This document shows, piece after piece, positions 19,567-26,745 of a stretch of 64,000 nucleotides of DNA (its first letter is position 1; every line of letters begins with the position of its first letter). The notes under the pieces are model-generated. The model had not been told where the DNA came from and did no database searches. It was given only the letters and a program-made list of their open reading frames with translations. Location of the stretch: NCBI GenBank assembly GCA_021825925.1, contig JAKAFP010000005.1:1-64000 (forward strand). Reading direction: 5' to 3'. Source of the stretch: Chloroflexota bacterium (GTDB lineage Bacteria; Chloroflexota; Anaerolineae; Anaerolineales; Anaerolineaceae). Both the position numbers and the translations under genes were made by a program.

Positions 19567-20435
19567 GTCAGACCATTGAAAATTATCTCGCTCAATTAAA
19601 AGTGTTGATGAAAGACTGCGACCCCGCCACCGTGCGCGATGCGCAGGCTGATGCCGAAGAATACTTACGCAGCGCCATGGCCATGGAGGGGCAGGAAGCC
19701 CCTTCACTGGACACTATCATCGAGGAGTACGGCACCCCCGAAGAGACTGCTGCGGCCTATCAAATGATGGAGAAAAAAATGAACCCAAGTTTAACAATGC
19801 CTCAAACCAAAATTGACCGCCCCTGGCTGGGTCGCTTTTTTGGCATCTTTGGAGACGCCCGCGCCTGGGGATCTGTGCTCTATATGCTCATTTCATTGAT
19901 CACAGGTACCCTCTACTTCAGCTGGGCGGTCACCGGTATTTCGTTATCAGTATCAATGATCATCATGATCTTCGGCATCCCGCTGGCTGCGTTGATCTTC
20001 CTCTCCTTCCGCGGGCTCGCCTGGCTGGAAGGCCGCATTGTGGAAGCCCTGCTCGGGGTGCGCATGCCGAGACGCCCGGTCTTCACCCGCAAGGACATCA
20101 CTTGGGTGGAAAAATTGAAAGCCATTTTCGGCTCAAAGATCACCTGGTTCTCCACCCTCTTCCTCTTCGTGCAGTTTCCGCTGGGCATCATCTATTTTGT
20201 GCTCTTCATCACCCTCTTTGCCGTAGGGCTGGCTTTTATCGCAGTGCCGGTACTTCAATATGTTTATCATATTCCCATGTTCATGTGGGATGGCGTGGCA
20301 CACGTTTTTGAACCCTGGACCATGCCCCTCTTCGTCCTGGCCGGGATCATCCTTCTCACCACCAACATGCACATTGCCAAAGGGCTCGGAAGCCTGCATG
20401 CCAAATTGGCCCGCGCCCTGCTTGTGGCTGAATAA
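19563..20435 (+). CDS. HAAS-domain membrane protein (PadR partner)
   Basis: A membrane protein of 290 residues. The N-terminal helical HAAS domain (about 1-75, with YLAQLKVLMKDCDPATVRD and IIEEYGTPEETAAAYQ) precedes an amphipathic stretch. About five hydrophobic segments follow (around 100-120, 125-150, 195-220, 222-240, 255-280). The ATG overlaps the padR stop as ATGA. HAAS proteins are thought to act with PadR regulators as membrane-linked sensors; this is inferred from context. A strong terminator follows. Confidence 0.85.
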   Translation: MSQTIENYLAQLKVLMKDCDPATVRDAQADAEEYLRSAMAMEGQEAPSLDTIIEEYGTPEETAAAYQMMEKKMNPSLTMPQTKIDRPWLGRFFGIFGDARAWGSVLYMLISLITGTLYFSWAVTGISLSVSMIIMIFGIPLAALIFLSFRGLAWLEGRIVEALLGVRMPRRPVFTRKDITWVEKLKAIFGSKITWFSTLFLFVQFPLGIIYFVLFITLFAVGLAFIAVPVLQYVYHIPMFMWDGVAHVFEPWTMPLFVLAGIILLTTNMHIAKGLGSLHAKLARALLVAE

Positions 20436-20438
20436 AGC

Positions 20439-20457
20439 GTAACCCTGGTTACACTTT
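20439..20457 (+). repeat. GTAACC-CT-GGTTAC palindrome, copy A
   Basis: A 14-bp palindrome is followed by ACTTT, just after the HAAS gene stop. Copies B (23164) and C (24450, inverted) share the arms and the ACTTT extension. The arms are too close together to form a hairpin, so a protein-binding site is more likely. Confidence 0.65.
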
Positions 20458-20467
20458 AGAATTCCAT

Positions 20468-20498
20468 AAAAAGGAGTCTGCCAAACAGACTCCTTTTT
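20468..20498 (+). terminator. intrinsic terminator of padR-HAAS operon
   Basis: A perfect 13-bp stem (AAAAAGGAGTCTG / CAGACTCCTTTTT) has a CCAAA loop and a T-run. It lies 33 bases past the stop. Confidence 0.9.
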
Positions 20499-20627
20499 GG
20501 TTTTAATAAATATTAGGTAATATTTTTATTTGAAAGGGAAAAACCCCTCCAGAGAAGGTGTTTTTGGTCGCTCAACGGCCTATACTCAATTAAGCAGACT
20601 GTCATTTGAAGCATAAGGAGAACCTAT

Positions 20628-21395
20628 ATGACTGCTCACTCCCCGGATTATCTCGATATTCAAGCTGAAGTTGGCATTACCAAGCATCTTGGCGGATTTA
20701 TAGCCACGGATGAACTGTTAGCCCTCTGCCATGTTGAGGATGCCAAATCGGTATTATATGTAGGCAGTGGTATTGGCGTGGGACCGGCCTACATCGCTCG
20801 AAAGATCGGGTGCCAGGTGGTGGCCGTGGACATTTCTGAAAAGATGCTTTCATGGACGACCCAACGAGCCTTCGAGGAAGGTGTTTCGGCAAAAGTCGAA
20901 ACCCGGTTGGCAAACGTTCTCGCTTTGCCCTTTGAAGACAACCGTTTCGATGCCGTCCTGGTGGAATCCGTTTTGGCGTTTGTTGAACCCAAGGAGAAAG
21001 CAATTTTGGAATGCCTGCGCGTGATCCGCCCTGGAGGATATGTTGGCCTCAACGAGGTTTTTTGGTCGGAACAACCCTCACCCGAAATGATCGAAGCCAA
21101 CCGGCGCATCCAGATGGGGATCGAGTTATTGACACTGATCGAGTGGCGGAATTTGTGGCAACAGATCCCGCTTAACGATAAGACGATCAAGACATATGAA
21201 ATCAATTTACAAAGAGAAACCAGAGACCGAATTCAGTGGGTTGGGCGGCGTTGGATATTTCGTGCATGGGGACGATTGATCAAACTCTACTTTTCCAATC
21301 CCCTCGCCCGGCGGGCCATTAATTCTCAAACCAAAGAAACAACCCAATCCTATAAATCCATGGGGTTTGGTCTATTCAGCGGACAAAAAATATGA
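20628..21395 (+). CDS. class I SAM-dependent methyltransferase
   Basis: A cytoplasmic methyltransferase of 255 residues; the substrate is unknown. The Rossmann motifs are clear: motif I SVLYVGSGIGVGPAYIA (about 40-56), the acidic ribose-binding residue in VVAVDISEKML (about 63-73), motif II-like LPFEDNRFDAVLVESVL (about 103-119) and RVIRPGGYVGLNE (about 130-142). The C-terminal third is basic and may contact the substrate or membrane. AAGGAG precedes the ATG. The gene stands alone at the left edge of the plasmid-like module. Confidence 0.88.
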   Translation: MTAHSPDYLDIQAEVGITKHLGGFIATDELLALCHVEDAKSVLYVGSGIGVGPAYIARKIGCQVVAVDISEKMLSWTTQRAFEEGVSAKVETRLANVLALPFEDNRFDAVLVESVLAFVEPKEKAILECLRVIRPGGYVGLNEVFWSEQPSPEMIEANRRIQMGIELLTLIEWRNLWQQIPLNDKTIKTYEINLQRETRDRIQWVGRRWIFRAWGRLIKLYFSNPLARRAINSQTKETTQSYKSMGFGLFSGQKI

Positions 21396-21442
21396 TGATA
21401 AAGCAAAAGGGCCAACACCTCCTGACTGCAAATAATTCACCC

Positions 21443-21517
21443 TGGCCAACAGGCAATTATTGCATTCTGGCCTGCGGGCAAACTTTTCCTTTTGGCCAAA
21501 GGGCAAAATTCTCCTCC
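21443..21517 (+). repeat. three 25-bp direct repeats (TGGCC-N4-GGCAA type)
   Basis: Units begin at 21443 (TGGCCAACAGGCAA), 21468 (TGGCCTGCGGGCAA) and 21493 (TGGCCAAAGGGCAA), each exactly 25 bp apart and followed by T/C-rich filler. Weaker copies may flank the block. Regular spacing near 2.4 helical turns is typical of iteron-like binding sites. Confidence 0.7.
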
Positions 21518-21652
21518 ACGCCAGAGTTAAAAAGCTGCACCCCGGCGAGGGTGAAAGATTTGCCTTAAGGCAGCCGGAGTGCAGAAATGAGCTTTCTGTG
21601 GAGTGCAAAAGATGCACGTCTTAATCGTGCAGAATTTGCACATGTTTCAATG

Positions 21653-21685
21653 ACTACTTAATTACTACTTAACAACCACTTGTTA
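21653..21685 (+). repeat. three tandem 11-bp repeats, AT-rich
   Basis: ACTACTTAATT, ACTACTTAACA and the diverged ACCACTTGTTA follow one another without gaps, immediately beside the end of the minus-strand gene that stops at 21689. Confidence 0.6.
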
Positions 21686-21688
21686 AAT

Positions 21689-22081
21689 CTAACTCTTCTT
21701 CTTTTTGACACGAATTAACTCATCCGGAAAGATCAGGTTCCAATCATAACGCGGACTTCGTGATGGTTGTTTGTATTTTCCGAGGTCAATGCTGCCGGAA
21801 CCGTAATCATTCAAAAAACGGGCAAGCGCCAGGGTGACCAGTTGGCTGGCCGGGATACGCAGTTCTTCAGATAGAGACATGATCTCTTCACGAAGGGTGG
21901 GTGGCAGATCATAAGTGGCGCGTTGATCGCGGCGTGACTGGATCTTGGCGCGTTCACGCCCGAGGCGTTCGCGTTCCTTGCGCGGAAGCTGACTCTCGGC
22001 CTGGCGCTGCTCCATGCCGCTCAGCAGGTCCGCCACGGCGGGGTCCAGGGTGGTGCGACGTTCAAATTTTTTCTCAGCCAT
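21689..22081 (-). CDS. small ribbon-helix-helix-like protein paired with ParA
   Basis: A highly charged protein of 130 residues with no close named family. The first 60 residues are Arg/Glu/Gln-rich and probably disordered or helical. Residues about 57-93 (RATYDLPPTLREEIMSLSEE, then PASQLVTLALARFL) fit a beta-strand plus two helices of the MetJ/Arc type used by centromere-binding ParG/omega-like adaptors. The C terminus ends in KKKKS. The start overlaps the upstream parA by 8 bases, so the two are translated together. By analogy with type Ib partition operons it would bind the centromere and the parA promoter operators; this is inferred from position and fold. Confidence 0.65.
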   Translation of the reverse strand: MAEKKFERRTTLDPAVADLLSGMEQRQAESQLPRKERERLGRERAKIQSRRDQRATYDLPPTLREEIMSLSEELRIPASQLVTLALARFLNDYGSGSIDLGKYKQPSRSPRYDWNLIFPDELIRVKKKKS

Positions 22082-22844
22082 TTATTACCTCCAGCATGCG
22101 TCCGAGTACTTGTTTGTAGCCACCCAACCGCTGCTTGCCATCCTTGTAGCCGTTCATCGCCACGGAATTGGGGGAGTAATCCCACAGGGTCTGGCCGTAA
22201 GCCACTGTCTCCCGCACGCGCGTATCCTGCGGGATGGGCGGCCAGAGGTGTTCGCCAAAGGTCTTGGCCAGGTCCTGGAACTGCAGAAAGGTTTCGCGGG
22301 TGGTGCGGTCAAAGAAGGTGGGCAGGATACTGTAACCGCGGTAACGATGTCCGCTCTGGTTGATCTCGGCCATGGTGGTCAGGATTTCCTTGACCCCGTC
22401 CACAGCCAAAGCGTCAGGCCGGGTGGGGATGATCACCCAATCCGCGGCGATCAATCCGTTGATGTGCAGCACATCCAGCGAGGGTGCCAGGTCGAGCAGT
22501 ACCGCGTCGTAAGGCGCATCCTGCAACAGGTCTGAAAGGATGCTTTCGCGGAAATCAGAAAGTGTGATCTGCCGTTTCACTTTTTCGGTTTGTTTGTCGC
22601 CTGTGACCAGGTCCAGGTTTGGCCGGATGGAGATGGTCACTTTTTCGAGCGGTTCATCCAGACAGACCAGGCGGTAAAGTCCTGGGGATTTTTCAAGACC
22701 GAAAGAGAGCGCCAGATGGCCCTGCGGATCAAGATCCACCAGTAACGTTTTAACTTTCATGCGCGCCAATCCGTCGGCCAGAGTGACAGCGGTGGTGGTT
22801 TTTCCGACCCCGCCTTTTTGGTTTGCGAAAGCAAAAATTTTCAT
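22074..22844 (-). CDS. parA: ParA family partition ATPase (first copy)
   Basis: A deviant-Walker ATPase of 256 residues. It shows the variant Walker A KGGVGKTTTAV (about 10-20), Walker A' LLVDLDPQGHLALS (about 36-49) and the Walker B-like DAVLLDLAPSLD. It lacks an N-terminal HTH, as expected of the short type Ib ParA. It is followed by an RHH-like gene overlapping by 8 bases. Upstream lie two promoter-like sequences, each with an AGGGTCGCCCCT-type site in its spacer, suggesting operon autoregulation. AAGGAAA precedes the ATG. MinD-like or capsule/flagellar ATPases are less likely given the pairing. Confidence 0.9.
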   Translation of the reverse strand: MKIFAFANQKGGVGKTTTAVTLADGLARMKVKTLLVDLDPQGHLALSFGLEKSPGLYRLVCLDEPLEKVTISIRPNLDLVTGDKQTEKVKRQITLSDFRESILSDLLQDAPYDAVLLDLAPSLDVLHINGLIAADWVIIPTRPDALAVDGVKEILTTMAEINQSGHRYRGYSILPTFFDRTTRETFLQFQDLAKTFGEHLWPPIPQDTRVRETVAYGQTLWDYSPNSVAMNGYKDGKQRLGGYKQVLGRMLEVING

Positions 22845-22908
22845 TTAAGAGAGTTTCCTTGTCGCGGGCGGAGAGTGGCGTTGCGGACATTAATGATTTC
22901 CGCGCGTA

Positions 22909-23009
22909 AGGGTCGCCTCTGGATATTATACAGGGTCACCCCTTGAAAAACAAGGGTCGCCCCTGAAAAAATATCCTCCGATTATACAGGGTCGCCCCTA
23001 GTCTGTTGT
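22909..23009 (-). promoter_or_regulatory. two parA promoters with four AGGGTCGCCCCT operators
   Basis: Near-identical 12-mers lie at 22909-22920, 22932-22943, 22953-22964 and 22988-22999. On the minus strand two TATAAT boxes occur (22925-22930 and 22981-22986). The first is paired with TTGTTT at 22948-22953 with a 17-bp spacer. The second has only a weak -35 (ACAACA). In both promoters one 12-mer lies inside the spacer. The rest of the 471-bp gap 22845-23315 holds no gene, only one GTAACC palindrome. Confidence 0.75.
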
Positions 23010-23163
23010 AATGGGCTAAAAGCGGCTGAAATCAGCAGAAAAGCAGTATTTGGACAGACCTTCATTTTGGCTCTCCAAAATCGGTATTTTATGATCTCTC
23101 TCCCGCGTTATTAATATCCGTGAGTATCTGCCTTGGTTGGCGAACTTTAACTTCTATCCATCA

Positions 23164-23182
23164 GTAACCACGGTTACACTTT
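23164..23182 (+). repeat. GTAACC-AC-GGTTAC palindrome, copy B
   Basis: It has the same arms and ACTTT extension as copies A and C. It lies in non-coding DNA between parA and the PD40 lipoprotein gene. Confidence 0.65.
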
Positions 23183-23315
23183 TTTAGAAATACAGGTTTA
23201 CCGATTCCCAGTTCGTTATTGCTCAGTCGGGAACTAAATGGTGGCATAATCAGTCCAAAGGGAGGGCAATGGCCGTCTGGCCAAAAAAGGCTGCCCAAAT
23301 GTCCACGGAGGCAGG

Positions 23316-24365
23316 ATGACAAAAGGACTAGTAATTTCTCTTTATGGGTTGACCGGTATTCTCATTTTGCTGGTGGGGTGTACTCAAAAGATCATTCCTA
23401 ACCAGGAAGTTGTAATGAATACCACAGCAGTTACAACCGTAATGGCTGCTCCTTTGCGAGACGTAGGATCCACAACTTTGGAACCAACATTGCCTGTACC
23501 CACGCTGACTGCACCTGTAGAATACATAACAGGGGACTGCAATAAAATAGCATTTTCGCAATATGATGGACAGAGTTACGATATTTATTCTGTCTGCCCA
23601 GATGGAAGCCGGTTGATGAATTTGACCAATGATCCGTCAGATGATGTTGATCCGGTCTGGTCACCGGATGGGACGCAGCTTGCATTCTCCTCAACACGTT
23701 CCGGGCATTTTCAAATTTATTTGATGTATGCGGATGGAACCGGGGTCTCAGCCTTGACCGCTGATTTTGAGAATCTAAAACCCATCTGGCTGCCGGACGG
23801 CAGACACATCGCCTTCAGAACAGATGACGGTAAGGGCCTTTATTGGTGGAGAATAATAAATCTTGATAATTCTGAACTGGTCACCCTTAGCGAACCCTCA
23901 TATGACTTCTTCTATCAAACCCCAGCCTGGTCGCCTGACGGAACGCGTATTGCTTACATGTCCCTGGTTGAACAACAGGAGCGGAATGATGGGGCAAGCC
24001 AGATCCATGTAAAAAATACGGATGGCACAAATGATGTGGCGCTGACCAATGATACCTGGGCGAACTTCAACCCAAAATGGTCGCCGGATGGAAAGAAGAT
24101 CGCTTTTCTCTCCGAGCGGGGAGCTTTGGATAAGTTTGCCTTATATCTGATGAACGCCGATGGTACTGAGGTACAGCAACTCACCGATGTCGGTTACCCA
24201 GCGGATGTGGTTTACTCCTGGTCCCCGGATGGCAACCAGATTGCGATTGGCGGCAATAATCTGTTCAACGGAATAAATATCATTGATATCAAATCAAAAA
24301 CTTCCCGTCCTTTGATGGAATGGTCTAACCCGGCGAACGTTATCTCTCCTTCCTGGCAGCCTTAG
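23316..24365 (+). CDS. TolB-like PD40 beta-propeller lipoprotein
   Basis: An exported lipoprotein of 349 residues. Its signal peptide ends in the lipobox LLVGC (Cys about 27), and a Thr/Pro-rich linker follows. Five or more PD40/WD40-like blades carry WSPDGT.IAF motifs (DPVWSPDGTQLAFSSTRSG, then TPAWSPDGTRIAYMS, then NPKWSPDGKKIAFLSERG, then YSWSPDGNQIAIGG). Such propellers usually mediate protein-protein contacts at the cell surface. GGAGG lies before the ATG. It is the only gene in the par module with no obvious link to DNA maintenance and may be cargo. A bidirectional terminator separates it from parB. Confidence 0.85.
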   Translation: MTKGLVISLYGLTGILILLVGCTQKIIPNQEVVMNTTAVTTVMAAPLRDVGSTTLEPTLPVPTLTAPVEYITGDCNKIAFSQYDGQSYDIYSVCPDGSRLMNLTNDPSDDVDPVWSPDGTQLAFSSTRSGHFQIYLMYADGTGVSALTADFENLKPIWLPDGRHIAFRTDDGKGLYWWRIINLDNSELVTLSEPSYDFFYQTPAWSPDGTRIAYMSLVEQQERNDGASQIHVKNTDGTNDVALTNDTWANFNPKWSPDGKKIAFLSERGALDKFALYLMNADGTEVQQLTDVGYPADVVYSWSPDGNQIAIGGNNLFNGINIIDIKSKTSRPLMEWSNPANVISPSWQP

Positions 24366-24449
24366 TTGATCAGAGCAAGTTTCGATTTCCTTGAGGAAGA
24401 TGGAAAGGTTCCCTGCAGATTGTAGTTCCGCGGAGGACTGCTTTTTAAT

Positions 24450-24468
24450 AAAGTGTAACCACGGTTAC
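24450..24468 (-). repeat. GTAACC-GT-GGTTAC palindrome, copy C (inverted)
   Basis: On the minus strand it reads GTAACCGTGGTTAC followed by ACTTT, as in copies A and B. It lies in the gap between the PD40 gene and parB. Confidence 0.65.
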
Positions 24469-24476
24469 TAATAATA

Positions 24477-24504
24477 AAAACCCGGTGATTAATCACCGGG
24501 TTTT
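24477..24504. terminator. bidirectional terminator between PD40 gene and parB
   Basis: A 28-bp perfect palindrome (half AAAACCCGGTGATT) can fold into a 12-bp stem with a TTAA loop and T-runs on both strands. It sits between convergent genes. Confidence 0.9.
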
Positions 24505-24539
24505 ACAATTCTCGATTATCTACTCTCTATTCTCTGAAA

Positions 24540-25679
24540 TTATTTCCGATCCAACCTTGCCTTGATCAGCCTGGCCAGTTCTTCAATCAGCGTCAGGGAT
24601 TCTTTTCCGTTGCCCTTGACCACCAGGGTGTCGGCGATCTCGTCCAGGGCTTCGTCGCGGCTTAAGCGATCCAGTTCTGAGAGGGTCTGCACAAAACGTC
24701 GCATGGAGCGTGCGGCCTGGCGGCCCGGTTCGGGCAGGATGGGGGTGGGAGGTTTACGGTTCGTTCCTTCATTGACTTGCGGCAGGGTGACCATTTCCGA
24801 GACCTCGTCCGAGGTTAACTGGTTTTGAATGCTCAGACGGATCATGCGATCCCACTGCTCACGTGGGGCAGAAAGGATCTCGCGCAGGACGCGTTCTGAA
24901 AGACGATAGCGGTCGGCCATATCCAGCTGCTGGGTTGAGAGCTGCAGAATATTGAGCAACTGCACCATACGCGGACGGGTGAGCTGCATGACGGGCATCA
25001 GTTTTTCCCACAAGCCGGAGGGCATGCGCGAGTTGCGTGCCTGTCTGAAAAACTCGTAATCATCTTCCACTTCGGGGTCGGGTTCGATCCCCAATTCTGC
25101 CAAAATTAACGAAGCCACTTCGCAGGCCTGCTCCACCGCGGAAGGTGGTTCGGCATGGCGGTTCTCAAGTACCTGGCGCTGTCGGGTGGGATGGTCCACC
25201 ACTTCCACCCGCAGTTGAGGTTCATCCGCAGCGCCGGAGGAGGCGTATTGTAAACAGGCCGCCCAGAAGCGACGTTCGCCTGTCTCGATCTGAAAGACAT
25301 AATCGCCGTTCGCGCCGCTGACCCACTTGCCGGTGATGGATTTGATCTGCCCGTGTTCTTCAAAGGAAGATCCCATCAGCAGCAGCTTTTCGATCTCGGC
25401 AGCCGCACCCTGGTCGGCGCGTGCCAGCGCCAGCCATTCCATGGCAGCCTGGTAGCAATTCAAACGCCCGCTAAAAAAGTCCGCGCGCAGAGAGGGGGGC
25501 AGCAAACGGCGCGGTTGAAAACGGTCGGGGATCATCTGGCTGGGGGCCAGACGTTCGATCCGCTCAACAGCGGACGCTTGCTGTGGCTGCTCAATGATTG
25601 AAGGGGTCTGGATCTTGGTCTTTTCGGAGGCAGAAGCGGAAAGGTCGTCAAAGGCGCTGAAGCGTTTTTTAGGTGGCAT
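24540..25679 (-). CDS. parB: ParB-like partition protein
   Basis: A protein of 379 residues with the ParB layout. It has a flexible N terminus, then a core (about 105-150) in which GSSFEEHGQIKSITGKWV and YVFQIETGERRFWAACLQ match the ParB boxes, including the GERR nucleotide-binding motif. A central HTH region follows (about 225-290, with LTRPRMVQLLNILQLS and RYRLSERVLREIL). A linker and a charged C-terminal helix (LIEELARLIKARLDRK) suitable for dimerisation complete it. It is 23 bases downstream of a ParA gene, forming a type Ia-like pair. Its site is unknown; the GTAACC palindromes nearby are candidates. AAGGAAG precedes the ATG. Confidence 0.85.
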   Translation of the reverse strand: MPPKKRFSAFDDLSASASEKTKIQTPSIIEQPQQASAVERIERLAPSQMIPDRFQPRRLLPPSLRADFFSGRLNCYQAAMEWLALARADQGAAAEIEKLLLMGSSFEEHGQIKSITGKWVSGANGDYVFQIETGERRFWAACLQYASSGAADEPQLRVEVVDHPTRQRQVLENRHAEPPSAVEQACEVASLILAELGIEPDPEVEDDYEFFRQARNSRMPSGLWEKLMPVMQLTRPRMVQLLNILQLSTQQLDMADRYRLSERVLREILSAPREQWDRMIRLSIQNQLTSDEVSEMVTLPQVNEGTNRKPPTPILPEPGRQAARSMRRFVQTLSELDRLSRDEALDEIADTLVVKGNGKESLTLIEELARLIKARLDRK

Positions 25680-25702
25680 AAAAAGTCTTCCTTTTCAGGT
25701 GC

Positions 25703-26542
25703 TTAGCCGGACTTGGTCTTTTTGAGAATGGACTCCACCAGATCGGCATACTCGTGGGTGGCGCGTGAACTGGAGGCGATATTTTCGGCGGTGCGTGACC
25801 GGGGTGGACGATAGGTGAAGACATCCATGTGGCTGGAGTGGGCGTAAGCCAGGTCCGAGGCTTTGTGGATCGGAGGCAGCAGGTTTTGTTTGAAACGCTG
25901 CTGCAGTTCGCCAAGGATCTCCTGAGCTTCGGCACGCTGCTCTTCACACAAGGTGGGCAAATAACCAAGGATCTTAAGGTCAGGGCGGAAATGCATCTGT
26001 ACCTGTTCGATGGTGCGCTGCAGTTCGATCAAGCCTGAGACCCCCAGGTAGCTGGTCTCGACCGGGATCAGCACATGGCTGGCGGCTACGAGGGCGTTAA
26101 TCAGAAGGTCTCCGGTGGTCGGGGGGGTGTCAATAATGATGAAGGCGTAATCGTTTTGCACGCCTGCCAGGGCGCGCTGCAGTCGCGTTTCATTGGCCAT
26201 CAGGGCGGGTAGTTCGCGGGCGGCCTTGATCATCTCCCCGTGGTCCGAGGGGATGAAGAACAGGTTGGGATGATGGTCGCTCTTTTGAATGATGCGCTGG
26301 ATAGAAGGCGGCGGGGTCTCGGTGAGCAATGCTGCCAGAGAGGCGGGTAGTTTTTGCTGACCTTTTTCAAACGCGGTGGCGAGCAGGGCGTGTCCCTGGG
26401 GGTCCATGTCCACCAGCAGCACACGGCTGGCGGGTCCGGTTTTATCAGACAGGCGCAAGGCTAATCCCGCGGCCAGGTTGACTGCTGTGGTGGTTTTACC
26501 CACTCCACCCTTTTCATTTGCGATCGAAATCGTGATTGCCAT
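25703..26542 (-). CDS. parA: ParA family partition ATPase (second copy)
   Basis: A deviant-Walker ATPase of 279 residues. It has KGGVGKTTTAVNLAAG (about 11-26), LLVDMDPQGHALLA (about 43-56), the Walker B-like AFIIIDTPPTTGDLLINALV (about 130-149) and the Soj-like block ETSYLGVSGLIELQ.TIEQV. No N-terminal HTH is present. It is followed after 23 bases by parB. It is clearly distinct in sequence from the ParA at 22074-22844, so the two are separate systems rather than a recent duplication. The divergent 203-bp region shared with the AAA ATPase gene probably carries its promoter; ATTATA at 26588 gives a TATAAT on the minus strand. Confidence 0.92.
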   Translation of the reverse strand: MAITISIANEKGGVGKTTTAVNLAAGLALRLSDKTGPASRVLLVDMDPQGHALLATAFEKGQQKLPASLAALLTETPPPSIQRIIQKSDHHPNLFFIPSDHGEMIKAARELPALMANETRLQRALAGVQNDYAFIIIDTPPTTGDLLINALVAASHVLIPVETSYLGVSGLIELQRTIEQVQMHFRPDLKILGYLPTLCEEQRAEAQEILGELQQRFKQNLLPPIHKASDLAYAHSSHMDVFTYRPPRSRTAENIASSSRATHEYADLVESILKKTKSG

Positions 26543-26679
26543 GCGAGTTCTTACCCTTCTTTTCTCATATTTGTTGATTTTGAGAAGATTATACTCATTT
26601 TTCTTGCTTCCGATATCATATTAGCATAAAATAATTGGTACTTCAACTAATTGCGCTAAATCATGTTTTAAAACCAGAA

Positions 26680-26738
26680 ATTACCGTAATTCTATTGATT
26701 TGATTCCGATTTCGTGCGATAATTCATGTGCAGGAGGA
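26680..26738 (+). promoter_or_regulatory. promoter of the AAA ATPase / Rep-like operon
   Basis: TTGATT (26695-26700) and GATAAT (26718-26723) are 17 bases apart. Just upstream lies the palindrome ATTACCGTAAT (26680-26690). The expected start point falls directly before the ribosome site GGAGGA (26733-26738), giving a very short leader. Confidence 0.6.
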
Positions 26739-26745
26739 AGAACAC

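Larger units (their letters stand above)
21396..21688. other. repeat-dense non-coding region at the left end of the par module
   Basis: No gene is present. From left to right the region holds three 25-bp-spaced TGGCC...GGCAA repeats; the dyad CACCCcggcgaGGGTG (21539-21553); a perfect 12-bp palindrome TGCCTTAAGGCA (21561-21572); a cluster of TGCA-centred half sites with the dyad TGCACG-N7-CGTGCA (21613-21631); and an AT-rich end with three 11-bp repeats. This density suggests a replication-origin or centromere-like site, which is an inference. Confidence 0.6.

Noticed and set aside
20439-20452. GTAACC palindrome as a terminator hairpin
   Set aside because: A two-base loop cannot form, and a proper terminator follows at 20468.
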